64,000 nucleotides of DNA. Source: Climacium dendroides. Taxonomy: Eukaryota > Streptophyta > Bryopsida > Hypnales > Climaciaceae. The notes beneath the pieces are model-generated. The model did not search any database, was not told where the DNA came from, and worked only from the letters and a program-made list of their open reading frames with translations. Location: assembly GCA_950106755.1 (NCBI GenBank), contig OX467083.1, positions 30,499,029-30,563,028 on the forward strand. The letters are read 5' to 3'. Both the position numbers and the translations under genes were made by a program. Numbering within the stretch: the stretch's first letter is position 1; the number at the start of each line of letters is the position of its first letter. Shown in pieces: positions 35,059 through 49,042 of the stretch.

Positions 35059-35184
35059 GCACTATTTGCCCTTCAGCAAGCAAGATTTGAGTTTGGAAAA
35101 ATTAGGGTTAGGGTTTGGCGGAGACTACACTATAAGAGCACTGTGATACGGAAGAAGTAGGCCGGGGTATTTTTTTTATCACAA

Positions 35185-35396
35185 AGGAAGAGCACTTCTA
35201 AGGTAGAGATGCCTATAATAGACATCCACTTAGACAATCCCTTATAATGTAATGATATAATAGGGTGTTTTATAAATGGACAACAATTGAAGGAAGAGCA
35301 CTTCTAAGGTAGAGATGCTTATAATAGACATCCACTTAGACAATCCCTTATAATGTAATGATATAATAGGGTGTTTTATAAATGGACAACAATTGA
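35185..35396. repeat. Two tandem copies of a 106-bp unit
   Basis: 35185-35290 and 35291-35396 are identical apart from one base (GATGCCTATAA versus GATGCTTATAA). The near identity means the duplication is recent. The minus-strand frame running through it is a by-product. Confidence 0.9.
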
Positions 35397-35481
35397 CTCT
35401 TGTTGATTGAAAAAAAATTTGATTTGCTCCCATTTGATTAGGTACACATTCCAAAGTTATATGGAGTACATTGCAAGACAA

Positions 35482-36060
35482 ACTTACATACTAACCTAGT
35501 GGGCAAAGCCACATATTGCAAGTGGACCTCCTATGAGGACAACATTCCAAAGTTATATAGAATACATTCCAAGGCAAGCTTACATACTAGCCCAGTGGGC
35601 AAAGCTACATATTGCAAGTGAACCTCCTATGAGGACAGGCTTATATACTAGCCCAATGGACAAAGCTACATGTTGCAAGTGAATGTCCTATAAGAGCAAG
35701 CTTACATACTAGCTTAGTGGGCAAAACAGTGGACAAAACTACATATTTGTAAGTGAACCTTCTATGAGGATAGGCTTATATACTAGCCCAGTGGGCAAAG
35801 CTACATATTGCAAGTGAACCTCCTATGAGGACAGGCTTATATACTAGCCCAATGGGCAAAGCTACATGTTGCAAGTGAATGTCCTATAAAAGCAAGCTTA
35901 CATACTAGCTTAGTGGGCAAAACAGTGGACAAAACTACATATTTGCAAGAGAACCTTCTATGAGGATAGGCTTATATACTAGCCCAATGGGCAAAGCTAC
36001 ATGTTGCAAGTGAATGTCCTATGAGGGCAAGCTTACATACTAGCTCGGTGGACAAAACTC
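35482..36060. repeat. 61-bp minisatellite with 196-bp higher-order period
   Basis: About nine monomers start with (G)CTTAYATACTAGCYYARTGG, at about 35482, 35578, 35639, 35700, 35774, 35835, 35896, 35970 and 36031. Most steps are 61 bp. Every third monomer carries a ~13-bp extra piece (AAACAGTGGACAAAAC), giving 74 bp, so the three-monomer block repeats every 196 bp. There is no coding function. Confidence 0.85.
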
Positions 36061-36720
36061 TCCCTAATCCAAGCAATAAGACAAAATATGAATAACCCAT
36101 TGTCTTGGCACAAAAAGGAAGAACTCCATTTTCAATTGATATCGGTGGACAACTCCACTAGTGGAGGCTAGTCAATCTTCATAGAATCTATTATGTGTTG
36201 ACTTTTTATTGTATCCCTCTCCACTCATTGGGTCCACATGAAAGTACAATTGGCCTTTTCTCCTATTGCACATTGTCCACCAAGTGACATGGATGGATCC
36301 AAATGAAGAATCTATTTTTTTATATTGAAAACTAAAATATTCATTCTAAAAAAAAAGATTTTTTTCCTACATTCGTCCTCATTCTTATTTTCACACATTA
36401 AGTTTAATTTTTCAATGAATTCAATTCTCTATATCCTATAGACTCAAATGCTTAATCCCTAAAGGACTAAGGGACCAAACTGGATTTTACAGTAGTAATA
36501 GCACCATAGTGATTATGGGCAGCTCACTACAAATGGAATTTTTATTTTTTTTCTTTGAAATTTTCACACAACATGTAATCAAGGACTAACTTCAAGGCCC
36601 AATAATTTTCAAAGCTTTTGACTATATGATTAAAAAGTTATTGTATAATATGTATTTTCTTTGAACTAGGGGCAGCTTGAGCAACCCAAAAAATTCTTTA
36701 AAAATCAATTTTTTAAGAAA

Positions 36721-36758
36721 TATATATGTATATATATATATATAGATTTATATATATG
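36721..36758. repeat. TA-rich microsatellite
   Basis: Alternating TA with few interruptions (TATATATGTATATATATATA and onward). No function is apparent. Confidence 0.85.
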
Positions 36759-37570
36759 AGGAAAGCTTTGAACCATTCCATTTTGATTAATGAGATGAAA
36801 GTTATGAGGAGTTTTAGTTTGCAGGTATTAGGATAGGTATGGAATCTCTATTCCAAAATAAACTTTGAAGTTTTTTAATTAACTCAATTTTCAATAGTTT
36901 AAAAATAAAATAAAATCATAGGATGTAGATTGTTTACTTAGAATATTACAGCCATTGGGATTGGCATTTTTTAAGTCCATAACAAAAAATTTATCAATTT
37001 AATATTTTGAATTATTCTCTATTTCTTTCTACTTACTATTTTTTTCCTATATAGCAAGAATGGATTCAAAAAGTACCCCCCAAATTTGGTTCACTTTAAA
37101 GTAAAATGTATTGTGATTCCATAGGATCTAATAAGGCCACCAATTGTACTTTAAAATGTTTCTATCATGTATGACTTCATAGACAAGGACTATCTAGCTA
37201 AAATCAAGGTACTTACATTATAAAATCTCAAGAAATGACTAGAAAGAAGTAGGGCTCTGTCAACACGTGTTCAAAATTGTTTTGGAGAAATTACATTTTA
37301 AGTTTCACTATCTTGTGTGACTTCATTGCCTACTAATTGTTCACTAATATTATTCCAATGATGTTGTAAGCAAAATACATGTGCATAAAATATGTCTTCT
37401 ATATCCAAGTGTGTTCGAACCTCATCCAACTGTACTTGATATTACTCCCACTCTTCCTTTGGAGCTAGCCAATCATAAATTGCCATTGCATTGCTATGTC
37501 ACATCAAAATCGATCCCCAAGATTTACCTAATTGAGCAAGAGTAGGAGATTCAAACTATCCTTTATTTTT

Positions 37571-38268
37571 CTAAAACAATAAGCAAATGCTATAGGGGTC
37601 CTCAAACTTGGGAAGTTTTTGAGGGACACTTCTTGAGTCCAATCTCACTTTAATGCCAAAGAAGCACCAATAACATAGACGTTTTTTTCATACAAATGTG
37701 ACCATGTGAAGTGGAGCTATTAGGTTTTTCACAAGGCCAAAGAAAAGGATTTTTGTCACTTCAAATGCTAATATCTTGCAATCTACATAGTAAAATTTTT
37801 TTCACATCTTCTCAAAACCAACATACTACAAGATTCTATAGTTACATATGTCCAAAAATGATTTTTTTCCCTAAAATTTGATACTTATACTAAAAATGGC
37901 ATTTTTTTAAAACAATAATCTAAAACAATAAACGAATGCTATAGGGGGCCTCAAACTTGGGAAGTTTTTGAAGGACACTTCTTGAGTCCAATCCTGCCCT
38001 AATGCCAAAGAAGCACCAACAACATGGACATTTTTTTCATACAAATGTGACCTTGTGAAGTGGAGCTATTTGGTTTTTTGCAATGCCAAAGAAAGGATTT
38101 TTGTCACTTCAAACGCTAATATCTTGCAATCTACACAGTGGAAATTTCTGAAATTTTTTCCACATCTTCTCAAAACCAACATACTACAAGATCCTACAGG
38201 TACAGGTACATACATCCAGAAATGATTTTTTTTTTCCTTCTAAAATTTGTACTAAAAAATGGCAGTTT
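37571..38268. repeat. Tandem duplication of a 349-bp unit
   Basis: 37571-37919 and 37920-38268 align over nearly their full length, both starting at CTAAAACAATAARC and ending after CTAAAAAATGGCA-like sequence. Identity looks roughly 90%. The shared text includes GGGAAGTTTTTGA and ACACTTCTTGAGTCCAATC. No frame survives in both copies. Confidence 0.8.
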
Positions 38269-38714
38269 TGAAGCGTTTTTGGTGAAAGCATAGTCCAAAA
38301 TCCTTCGGGGTAAAGTGAAGTTGTCCGTTCTAGGGGCCTCTCTACCTTCAAAGTCTCAGTTTGATCTGCATTCTGTAGGGAGAATCTTGGGCAGGCAGGT
38401 GGGTCCGAATGTGGCGTGTTCAGGAGCAAAGCCTAGGCGATAGAATGCTCGAGGAGTTCGTCGAGGATGCGGCATGGGAAGCAAGTCATCGTCGCATATT
38501 CTTCTTTTCCACGTCTCTACAGTTCTGCATCTCTTCGTTTGTCACCACGAGTTCCAGAAATGTACGGGCTAATAACGTATGGACTCTGTTTTCGATAGGC
38601 CCGGCCATGGTCAAGCGGGGATATGATCTACGAGTGATGAGTCACATGATCAGGCGGGGCATATTTCTTGCGAGTTAGTCGCGTGACATGATTCAGACGA
38701 TTGCTTTTGAAGAT

Positions 38715-38755
38715 AAATCGGGGAATCGGGAAATCGGGGAATCGGGGAATCCCCC
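38715..38755. repeat. ATCGGGGA microsatellite
   Basis: Four to five units of 8-9 bases (AATCGGGGAATCGGG...) end in CCCCC, which could fold back on the G runs. The G-run spacing could also allow a G-quadruplex. Confidence 0.7.
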
Positions 38756-38824
38756 ATCGCCATCCGTCACACATTCCTCACACATTCGAGCAGCGTCGGC
38801 CACTTGGCATGGCGGCACTCTTCC

Positions 38825-38851
38825 TTTTGCTTTGCTTTGCTTTGCTTTGTT
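38825..38851. repeat. TTTGC pentanucleotide microsatellite
   Basis: About five units of CTTTG/TTTGC in a row. Confidence 0.85.
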
Positions 38852-40030
38852 GAATCTCGATCACAAGTTTTTGAACCAAGCAAGCTCTCAGCCTCTCGAA
38901 TTGATGATGGGTTTTGCGTTTATGAAACAGGGATCCTGTAGGTACTTAGGTCTTTTCGTCCTCATCCTTCACTCTTCCCGTTGTGCAAATGTTAGTCTCA
39001 GCTACTCTGCGTTGCTTTCTTTTTCTTTGAGGAGAAAAGGGTGCTTAAATTCTCGGCTATCCTCTTTTTTACTTATTAAAAATAGCGAGGAGTAATTAGG
39101 GCTGAAGTGGAATTTCTATTAAAAGGCCCGACAGATCTCGCGGCGCGTGCCGTGCCAGTTTGCTTCCTATCCATTTTCCGATCGGATTGCGTGAACTCGA
39201 GGCCACTTCAAGTTCGTGTTTGCCCCGTGCTGATGGGACAGTAGGTCTGGAGAGGGAGACGATAGAATTATTTGCAGGTCTTGTTGGGAGAGTTGGTTGT
39301 GTGTGCGGTTCGAGAAGTGTGCTAAAAACTTCAACTCTGGAGGCCTATTTTTTTTCAATATCTGTCATCATTTGACTATTACGTCTGCACTTGCTCCTCG
39401 TCTCTTCTGGGTCACATATTTTCTGGCTAATTCATATTCTATTTGGTCGCCTTTTCGCTGAATTTTGAGCGGCGGCAGTGTTGGGAGAACCGAATATTCT
39501 CCTTGTGCTTGAGGCGATGGGACGGCCACTGTGAGAGTTGAGGAAGGCTTGGAGAGAGACGAATATGAAACATAGGGAGACTGAGGATGGGATTGGAGGT
39601 TGGAGCAGGTGAGCTATGTTGTTTCGTCGTCCATCACTGTGTACAAGCCTTTGATTTCTGCTAGTGTAGATGAGCTTTAGTGCCGATGGAGCGCTTCTTC
39701 TTCTTTGCCTATCGCGGTTGAGCTTTCTTCGACGAGCTCTCGCATTCGCGTCGATTCCACCCTTCTTTTCGCTACTGCCTTCGCCGTTCGATTTCAGACA
39801 CGATTTCAGACACAAAGAGCAGAATGCAATTCCTGTAGAAAATGATGTTTCTTAGAACTATGATCTAAGTGGATTTCCGCTTCTGAACGCCAAACTCGTC
39901 ATCAAGATGTTCAAAATTTTGACTCCAAAGTAATAATAAGTATCTAGCGGGAGAGAGACTCGAAATTTTTTTGTATTCTTGGAGTGGGTTTTGGTCTCGA
40001 AGTCCGTCTTCCCTGTTGAAAGGCTGGATT

Positions 40031-42618
40031 ATGGCGCTGGTGGTATATTTCGAATCGGTGTTGCGTAGTCAGCACAAGATTTGCAACAGACGTGGAGTTC
40101 CGGTATCAAGCACTTGTAGCAGACATTCTTGCGCGCGCACTGTCACAGGGAATTGCCTTAGAGTAGATATCCACTTGCACTCAAGAATTTCATTTGGGGA
40201 ATCGCAGCACCGAGCTGGGAAAGTATTTCGTGTACAATGCAGCTCCACTGCGGACGCCTCGCGGAACAGTTGCATGCCTCTTCCGACGCTCTATGAGCTC
40301 CTTGAGATTCCGCAGCATGTAGGTGAGAGGACTATTTCGTGACCCCTCGCTAATCTTCAATTGTTACTGCTTGTATTCCTCTTTTTCCTCTTCTTATAGC
40401 ATTGGGTGTCAAATCGGAGCCTGAGCTTTATCGCTGCGTTTAATGGAAACTCTTGATTACCCGAGTTTCGATTGGAAATGTTTCTGAAATCCATCAACTA
40501 GGGAATGCAGGGGAAGAAATAGTTGCGTGGTGCAGAATTCACTAACCGGGCAAAGGTCTAATATGGGTACCCCTCCTGAAGTAATGTGATTTTACGAGAA
40601 TGTGCTTTCGATAATCTGAAAAAAACTATTGAAAATTTACGAAAATTAGATGGTGTTGTACATGACCGCAACAACACATTTGGTGTTCAAGACGGAATTT
40701 CTAGAACACATAAAATGAGTTGCACGTAGTCATACTATAGAAGACGCGTCTTAAGGGTACCCATATCAGATCTTTGCCCAACCCTGCTTTGAAATCTACC
40801 GTCTTCGATGGATCAGTCTTTGCTGTTCGAGTAGAATCTGGGCTACCTGTTCAATGTGGCACTTAGAGCAGGTCCACTAAAAATCATCTTGCCGTCGTAC
40901 TCGTCCCAAATTGGTCGATGTCTAAAAGACTTTGCTATCTTGGAAATAGGTCGAGACAAGTCGAGGATTATGTAGACTTGACAGTATTTTGTAGAACCGG
41001 AGACTCGTTTCTGGAGTTTCTCATAGCCTCAGACTGATAGCATTAGCTATTTCTCTGGCCACTGCCTTAGTTCAATCCTTAGTTCAATTCAGTGTTGCAC
41101 AGACATAATTTCCCCAAATAAGGTAGAGGATACAATTTGTGGTACTTTAGGTATTTTGACTTATGCAGGAGTGTGATTTTTGGGAGATTTATAGACTTCT
41201 GGAGAGATATTTGGTTAGAAGAGCCAAAATCTGCGGAGATCAAACTATTCTTCTGAATGAATTTGTTATGTAATTTCAAGGTTGGAGGCTGTAGATTATT
41301 ACAAGTTGTAGCAGACAATCCCATTTCCCTTGAACGTTTCCGGCTGTTGTCCTCCTCTCAAGGGCCTAAACCTTGATTCTAGAAAACCAGAGAAAGGGAT
41401 TTAGGCATTTAGCTAAGATTTGCTTACACCACTTACCAAGAAGTCCAACCAAGTGTATGAATAGTTGTGTCGTTGTTAGCAACAGGGGTCAGTATAGAAA
41501 ACAGGATCTGGTGCCCTAACAGATTTAATATCCTCTACTTTAGTTTCAAATGGATATGGATACATTTCTAGTTTGGGGTTGAGTTGCTGCATGAGTGCCA
41601 CTCTTCAAACTACTCATGGAAGCGTCAAATGTGTGTCATGTTTTTTTGATATTGCTCGTGATCATGGGAAAGATGAAATTTTGATACCGTGGTGACAATA
41701 CCTACGTGCATCATGAAGGAATTTTTTTTCTTTGGCAGTCTGTCTATATCTGCAGATTAGGTAGAGGTCATTGTGAAGCATTTTAACACAGTTAGGAGTG
41801 TAATTTCTTTCGGAGGTTTGTATAGAGTTGTGGAGTGATCACTTTGGGAACAAGAGACAAATCTGCAGGGATCAAAATTTTCTCACTACCTATGCTTGAA
41901 TTCAGTATACAATTTCGGAGTGGGAGGTTTTAGACCTTGTGAGTGACAGTAAGAAACCTCATTTTCATTGAAGAATCAGCGGCCAAAGACATTTATCCAA
42001 GTCATGCTTACCCCACATTGCTAACTGAAGGCCAATCTACTTTATAAATAGATGAGTTGGTGTTGATGATAGGGGGTTAATATAGGAGTTGGGACCAGGT
42101 CCTTCGATGTACCATCTTTAGGATTTTTTTTTTTCATTTTCCAAGTGAGAGTTCTGAACTTCTGTCTCTGGCTATGTCTGCAGATATGTTTAGCAATTTT
42201 AGGATGCTCAATTGACTGACGAACGATTTGGGTGCCTTGTGCAGGTTTGCCGGAGATTAAAGTGGCATACAGGCAAATGGCACGGCGTTACCATCCGGAT
42301 GTGTGCCCGCCAACCGAAAGGGAGGAGTGCACAAAGCGATTCTTGCAGGTTCAAGAAGCGTATGACACACTCTCAGACCCTCATTTACGAGCGGATTATG
42401 ACCTTTGGTTGCAGAACCCTCTCAACGCGCGGACTCTTTCAGCTGGTTTCAGAGCAGGGAATCGTCGGAGAACAGGGAAATCGGACATGGATTTAAATGC
42501 CGATTGGAAGGATCAGTGGGAATCGCAGCTGCAAGGACTCCGAAATCGACGAGATCGAGGGGGGAAACAGGAATCCTGGGCTTCTCGGATGAGAAATAGT
42601 TGTGATGAGAGTAGCTGA
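40031..42618 (+). CDS. Plastid J-domain co-chaperone, J20/DJC26 type
   Basis: Two exons, 40031-40322 and 42245-42618, join at CATGTAG/GTGAGA...GCAG/GTTTGCC to give 221 residues. Residues 1-~75 are Arg/Ser-rich and look like a chloroplast transit peptide. The J domain runs from about 86 to 150 (TLYELLEIPQHVGLPEIKVA...), with the Hsp70-activating HPD at 114-116 and VQEAYDTLSDP. The C-terminal block WKDQWESQLQGL...SWASRMR matches the tail of Arabidopsis J20, which hands inactive DXS, the first MEP-pathway enzyme, to plastid Hsp70. Without that tail I would have said only 'small plastid J protein'. The 1.9-kb intron is large for this window and holds a degenerate duplication. The ATG is the first that opens a transit-like peptide, although the frame extends 20 codons upstream. 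Confidence 0.88.
41120..42125. repeat. Degenerate tandem duplication inside the J20-type intron
   Basis: Blocks at about 41120-41530 and 41760-42125 share, in order, AGGTAGAGG, GGAGTGTRATTT, AATCTGC(R)GRGATCAAA, then CTTACNCCAC and AATAGNTGNGT. The offset is 590-640 bp. The copies are strongly diverged, so this is old. Confidence 0.5.
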
Positions 42619-45600
42619 TTTCATCAAATGAATATCTATTCAGACTATTTGCAGTCGCCTACTTTCAACTTACCCCCTGGAGCTGAGCGCCATAAAGCCC
42701 TGATTTTCTCCTCCAAACCCCGACCGGAGGTGATTTTGCATTAGTAGCAACTGTTAAGCATTGGACCCAAACAGGTCATTGCAACAAGGCTGCTCTAGGA
42801 GATTTGTAGATACTTACAGGTATTCATCCCATGAGGTGACTTGACTCACTTTTGCCTTTAACAAGATGTATCATATGGAAGGACCCAGAAATGATGTGAA
42901 TTTGAATGCGATGGAAACATGCCTCCATTGTGCTGTAGTTCACTCCACTCGATGGTGTTTGCATGCGTTTTGTACTCGCACCTCCTTAGGTCCCAAATTT
43001 TCACTGTAACGTCGTTTGAATGTTTGGCAATTGTGCTACGGTCATTGATTGTGTGGCAAGTGTGCAGGATATTCTAGAATGTACGAGGTATTGATAAGAG
43101 ATTTCAGTTTGAATCAAACTTTTACATGATTGAGATAGATAGCTATAGTTATTTTTTGAATTTCATTTCTCAAGTTCCAATGTGAATTGAGTCATAAACT
43201 GTTAGAAAATCACAAGAATCCATCATGTTTTCAAGTTAAACTTAAATGTTTGTGTGCCATGCGTGTCAACTAATTGTAATAGGAATGTTGTGTTGTGGTA
43301 GTTCTAATTTTGAGGAGCAAGAAAAGTTGTCAATCTTGGTATAACACCTTGCAAAGGTTTGAATATCACTTTGATGCGGCTACTTGAGGTTGTTAACCCT
43401 GAAAAGACGACGAGGCCATTTTGTGGCTTTTGGATGAATGTTTCTTGAATTGTAGAGAATTGGAAAGCAATTTTTCATCCACTTCTTTCTTGTTGACCTT
43501 CCATGTTGGGTTATGAAGATAATGTAGTTGAGTTTGGAGTTATGTTATTGTTTGTCTTCACATAAATGAGAAGTTACTAAACAAAACGGATCAACAAATA
43601 TGCTATTTTAGTGTATTTTAGAAAGTTGTTGCTCCTTGCTTTAAATCTAAAATTTCTCTACAAAAATGATATTTTTTGAATTTAAGACCAACTAACAAAA
43701 TAAATTTCATTCACTCTGGTTTCTACTCCAATTTGAATTTTGAAAAAATTCCTAATAATCAAATTTTTATTGGAATTTGAACTTTGGATGTATTTTCAAT
43801 GTCTACTACATTCTAATTATAGAATGGCACAGAAAATGAGTTTACACCATGTTGTTCATCACTATAATATGCACACATGGTGAAATTTTCCAATTTTTCG
43901 AAATAAATTTCTATTCGATATGATTTTTCTTCATTATATCTACAAAAATTTACAAAAAATCAATTATTTACAAAAAAATCTAAAATTTTGGTGCAACGAA
44001 GAAGACATTTTGTTTCATCTCTGAAAAATAAATTAAATTTTTTTCATACATATCTTGTTGCAAAATGGCAACAAATTGAGTGATGACAGTGAAGCTTGAA
44101 ATCAGCGGTCATAGGTCCATCATTTAGGGGTTAAAGGACACACATGAACTATAGCTAAGGACTAAAGACTGACCTTTCAAACTTCGGTCAAGTTTGATGT
44201 GTCCATTGTTGTCCTTAGTGTATCTTTGAACACCAAGAACATTTATGACCTAGTTTTTTTGTCCTACATGGAGAGATTCTTTGTCGTTCATTGGCCAAGA
44301 AAACGTCCTTGGTGTTGTTCAAGGGTTAAGGGTTAACCTTGGAAAGGTATCCCCTATCACCAAGGTAATGAGTCAAAAATAATCAGATTTCTTGGATAAA
44401 TAGTTGCATTCTTCATTTCTACATTTTTTTTATCATCATTTGGTGCACACTTTTAATCCTTGGCATCTTTGTAAGATTATGAAGAGGAATTAATTTCATT
44501 GCCATATGATCAAATATCATTGTGAGTACAACTCAACCTTTTAGTTTAAATATATGATTTTCATTCTTGTACTTGAATTATATAGGCCATATTCATCAAT
44601 GCATTAGAAGAAATTTGGGCCCTCAAAGTGCCCATTAGAATGGCCTTGATAGGGGATCTTAATTGAAATTAAATACATACTTGTGGAGGAAGGAATGATA
44701 TTTTTTCCCTATTTCCACCCATTTTGACATCATGATGTTTACACAATTACTTGCCTTCTATTGGACAATGAGACATTAGGTACTTCTTGTCATTCAAATC
44801 TTTAGTACATTGAGAGAATACCTTTATATAGAAAAGGACAAATTTGGTGCAACTAAGTACTAGCAGCCCATGATGTTTGGGTAATGAAATGCTTCTTATT
44901 GGATGATGAGACATTATATACTTGTCATTTGAGTCCTTGGTACTACAGATGAATTCTTTATTTTGAAATCCCATAAATTTGAAAATTCCTCCAAGAAGTA
45001 TAAACAGCAATGAAAATTAGTAAGAAAACTTCCAAGTTTTTATTTAGTTTTTACACCCTAAACTTTCTTGGCAAGTCAAATTTCTACTATCAAACTATGT
45101 TTAGCATTTGTATAATTGATTTATAATATTTTAATATTCTTTATATGTGATAAACCTTTTCCTTTGTAGATATTTTTTCAAAACTTTCAATGAAATAATT
45201 ACATTATTATATTTTTTAAAAGTGCAACATAGGAATCTTTCTTTATCAATTATAATATCTTTTGAAAGAGTACATTCTTTATTACTAAAAAGAACAAATA
45301 TATTGAAATACAATGTTTTGAAAATTTTATTTAAAGTTCATTCATTATTATTGTAAATACACAAATGAAAAATACTCAATATTATAGAATGTAGATTTTA
45401 ACACATTATGCTTGTAATTGTTGCAATAGTTCATAAAACATTTGAACTATTTTTCATTAGATATAACCATGCTTAGATGGTTATTCAATCACTTTTGGGT
45501 ATGGTTACCTTATATATCTGTGGGGTAATTTACATAGAAATTTCACATCCACTTTGGACTGGACCTCACATACATTACAGTAGTCCTTACATTACATAAT

Positions 45601-46571
45601 TTCTCTCATACCATTGTCCAATTCTAATACATTACTACTTCACTTGAGGCAATTTCGTTACTTTGGTCAAAAAGGAAGGTTTGAGGCCATTCAAGCAATT
45701 CTTAGGATGAATGAGAAGTTCTTTGGCCAACAAAACATTACCCCGAAGCATTTAGCGGTTACCCATCATAACCAATATTTGGAAATTGATTGCATTTGCA
45801 ACAAAAGTGGAGTACCATACTGCCGTTCTCTGCAGTTGAACACCCCAGCCCAGCTACTTCACACTACTGTTCGAAGTTGATCGAAAACCGGTTGCTCGGC
45901 AGCAACAACAAAAAAGTGAAGCAGCACATTGAGATATAATACAAAGGCCAAGACAAAACGTACTGTACACGGCAAATCCACAAGCCACAAGCAACAGACT
46001 CCGACGGCTACCACCACATCGCAACGCTCTGCATATTTTCACCAGACAATAGCTTAAAATATGCAGAGGGCTCACAAATCCATGCTCCGTCAATAGCTAG
46101 TAATCACCAAGAGGCACAATCAGAAATGAACACCCACGTCGTCACTATAAAGCAGCAACGCTGTGAGCAATTAGTCCAGTAAAAATTCTCACAATTAAAT
46201 GCGGAATTGACGGAGCACATGCAATAGAATAATGCAGCACTTTTATTCGACATAAGAAATGTACCTCGCCTACGTACAACTCGTCTCGTTGACGAGCATC
46301 TCCAACACGAGACGCTCGCTGTATGCCCAAACAGGGCACACGAGCTAGCCCCTTGCCTGAATCTCCACCGTGCAAAACTAACTGCGAACTAATTCTAAAA
46401 CCCAATCCCCTTTCGCAGAGTATAGTCCAGCCAAATCAACAGGACTGTGAGGAATTAGCGCAATGCTCACTGCAAATGTGGTACTAACTCACCTCCTAGT
46501 GACAAAAGCAGAGGAGTCTTCTTCTACATCTGTCAATGTATGCATCCCTCCACCATCTCTAGCTCTGCTTA
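42619..46571. other. Intergenic region between J20-type and ferredoxin genes
   Basis: Both neighbours end here (convergent). Most of 43.1-45.6 kb is AT-rich with no coding sequence. 44260-44425 shows weak similarity to the 4026-4342 repeat family (GAGATTCTTTGTCGTTCATTGG; GGATAAATAGTTGCATTC). The more GC-balanced 45.8-46.5 kb probably includes the ferredoxin 3' end. Confidence 0.5.

Positions 46572-49042
<2,471 letters not shown>

Larger units (their letters stand above)
36061..40030. other. Intergenic region with repeats, upstream of the J20-type gene
   Basis: 36.1-37.5 kb is AT-rich with no feature other than a TA microsatellite. 37.6-38.3 kb is the 349-bp tandem duplication. 38.3-40.0 kb is GC-balanced, carries two microsatellites, and probably includes the promoter and leader of the J20-type gene. 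Frames of 70-135 codons here (for example 38688-39095 plus and 39432-39815 minus) overlap on opposite strands and resemble no protein I know. Confidence 0.5.

Noticed and set aside
35242..35481. 79-codon minus-strand frame
   Set aside because: It repeats the same peptide because it crosses the 106-bp tandem duplication.
35482..36060. CRISPR-like array
   Set aside because: Monomers are contiguous and diverged with no unique spacers, and the genome is a plant nuclear one. It is a minisatellite.
38688..39095. 135-codon plus-strand frame
   Set aside because: Composition is driven by microsatellites (ATCGGGGA and TTTGC) and no domain is visible.
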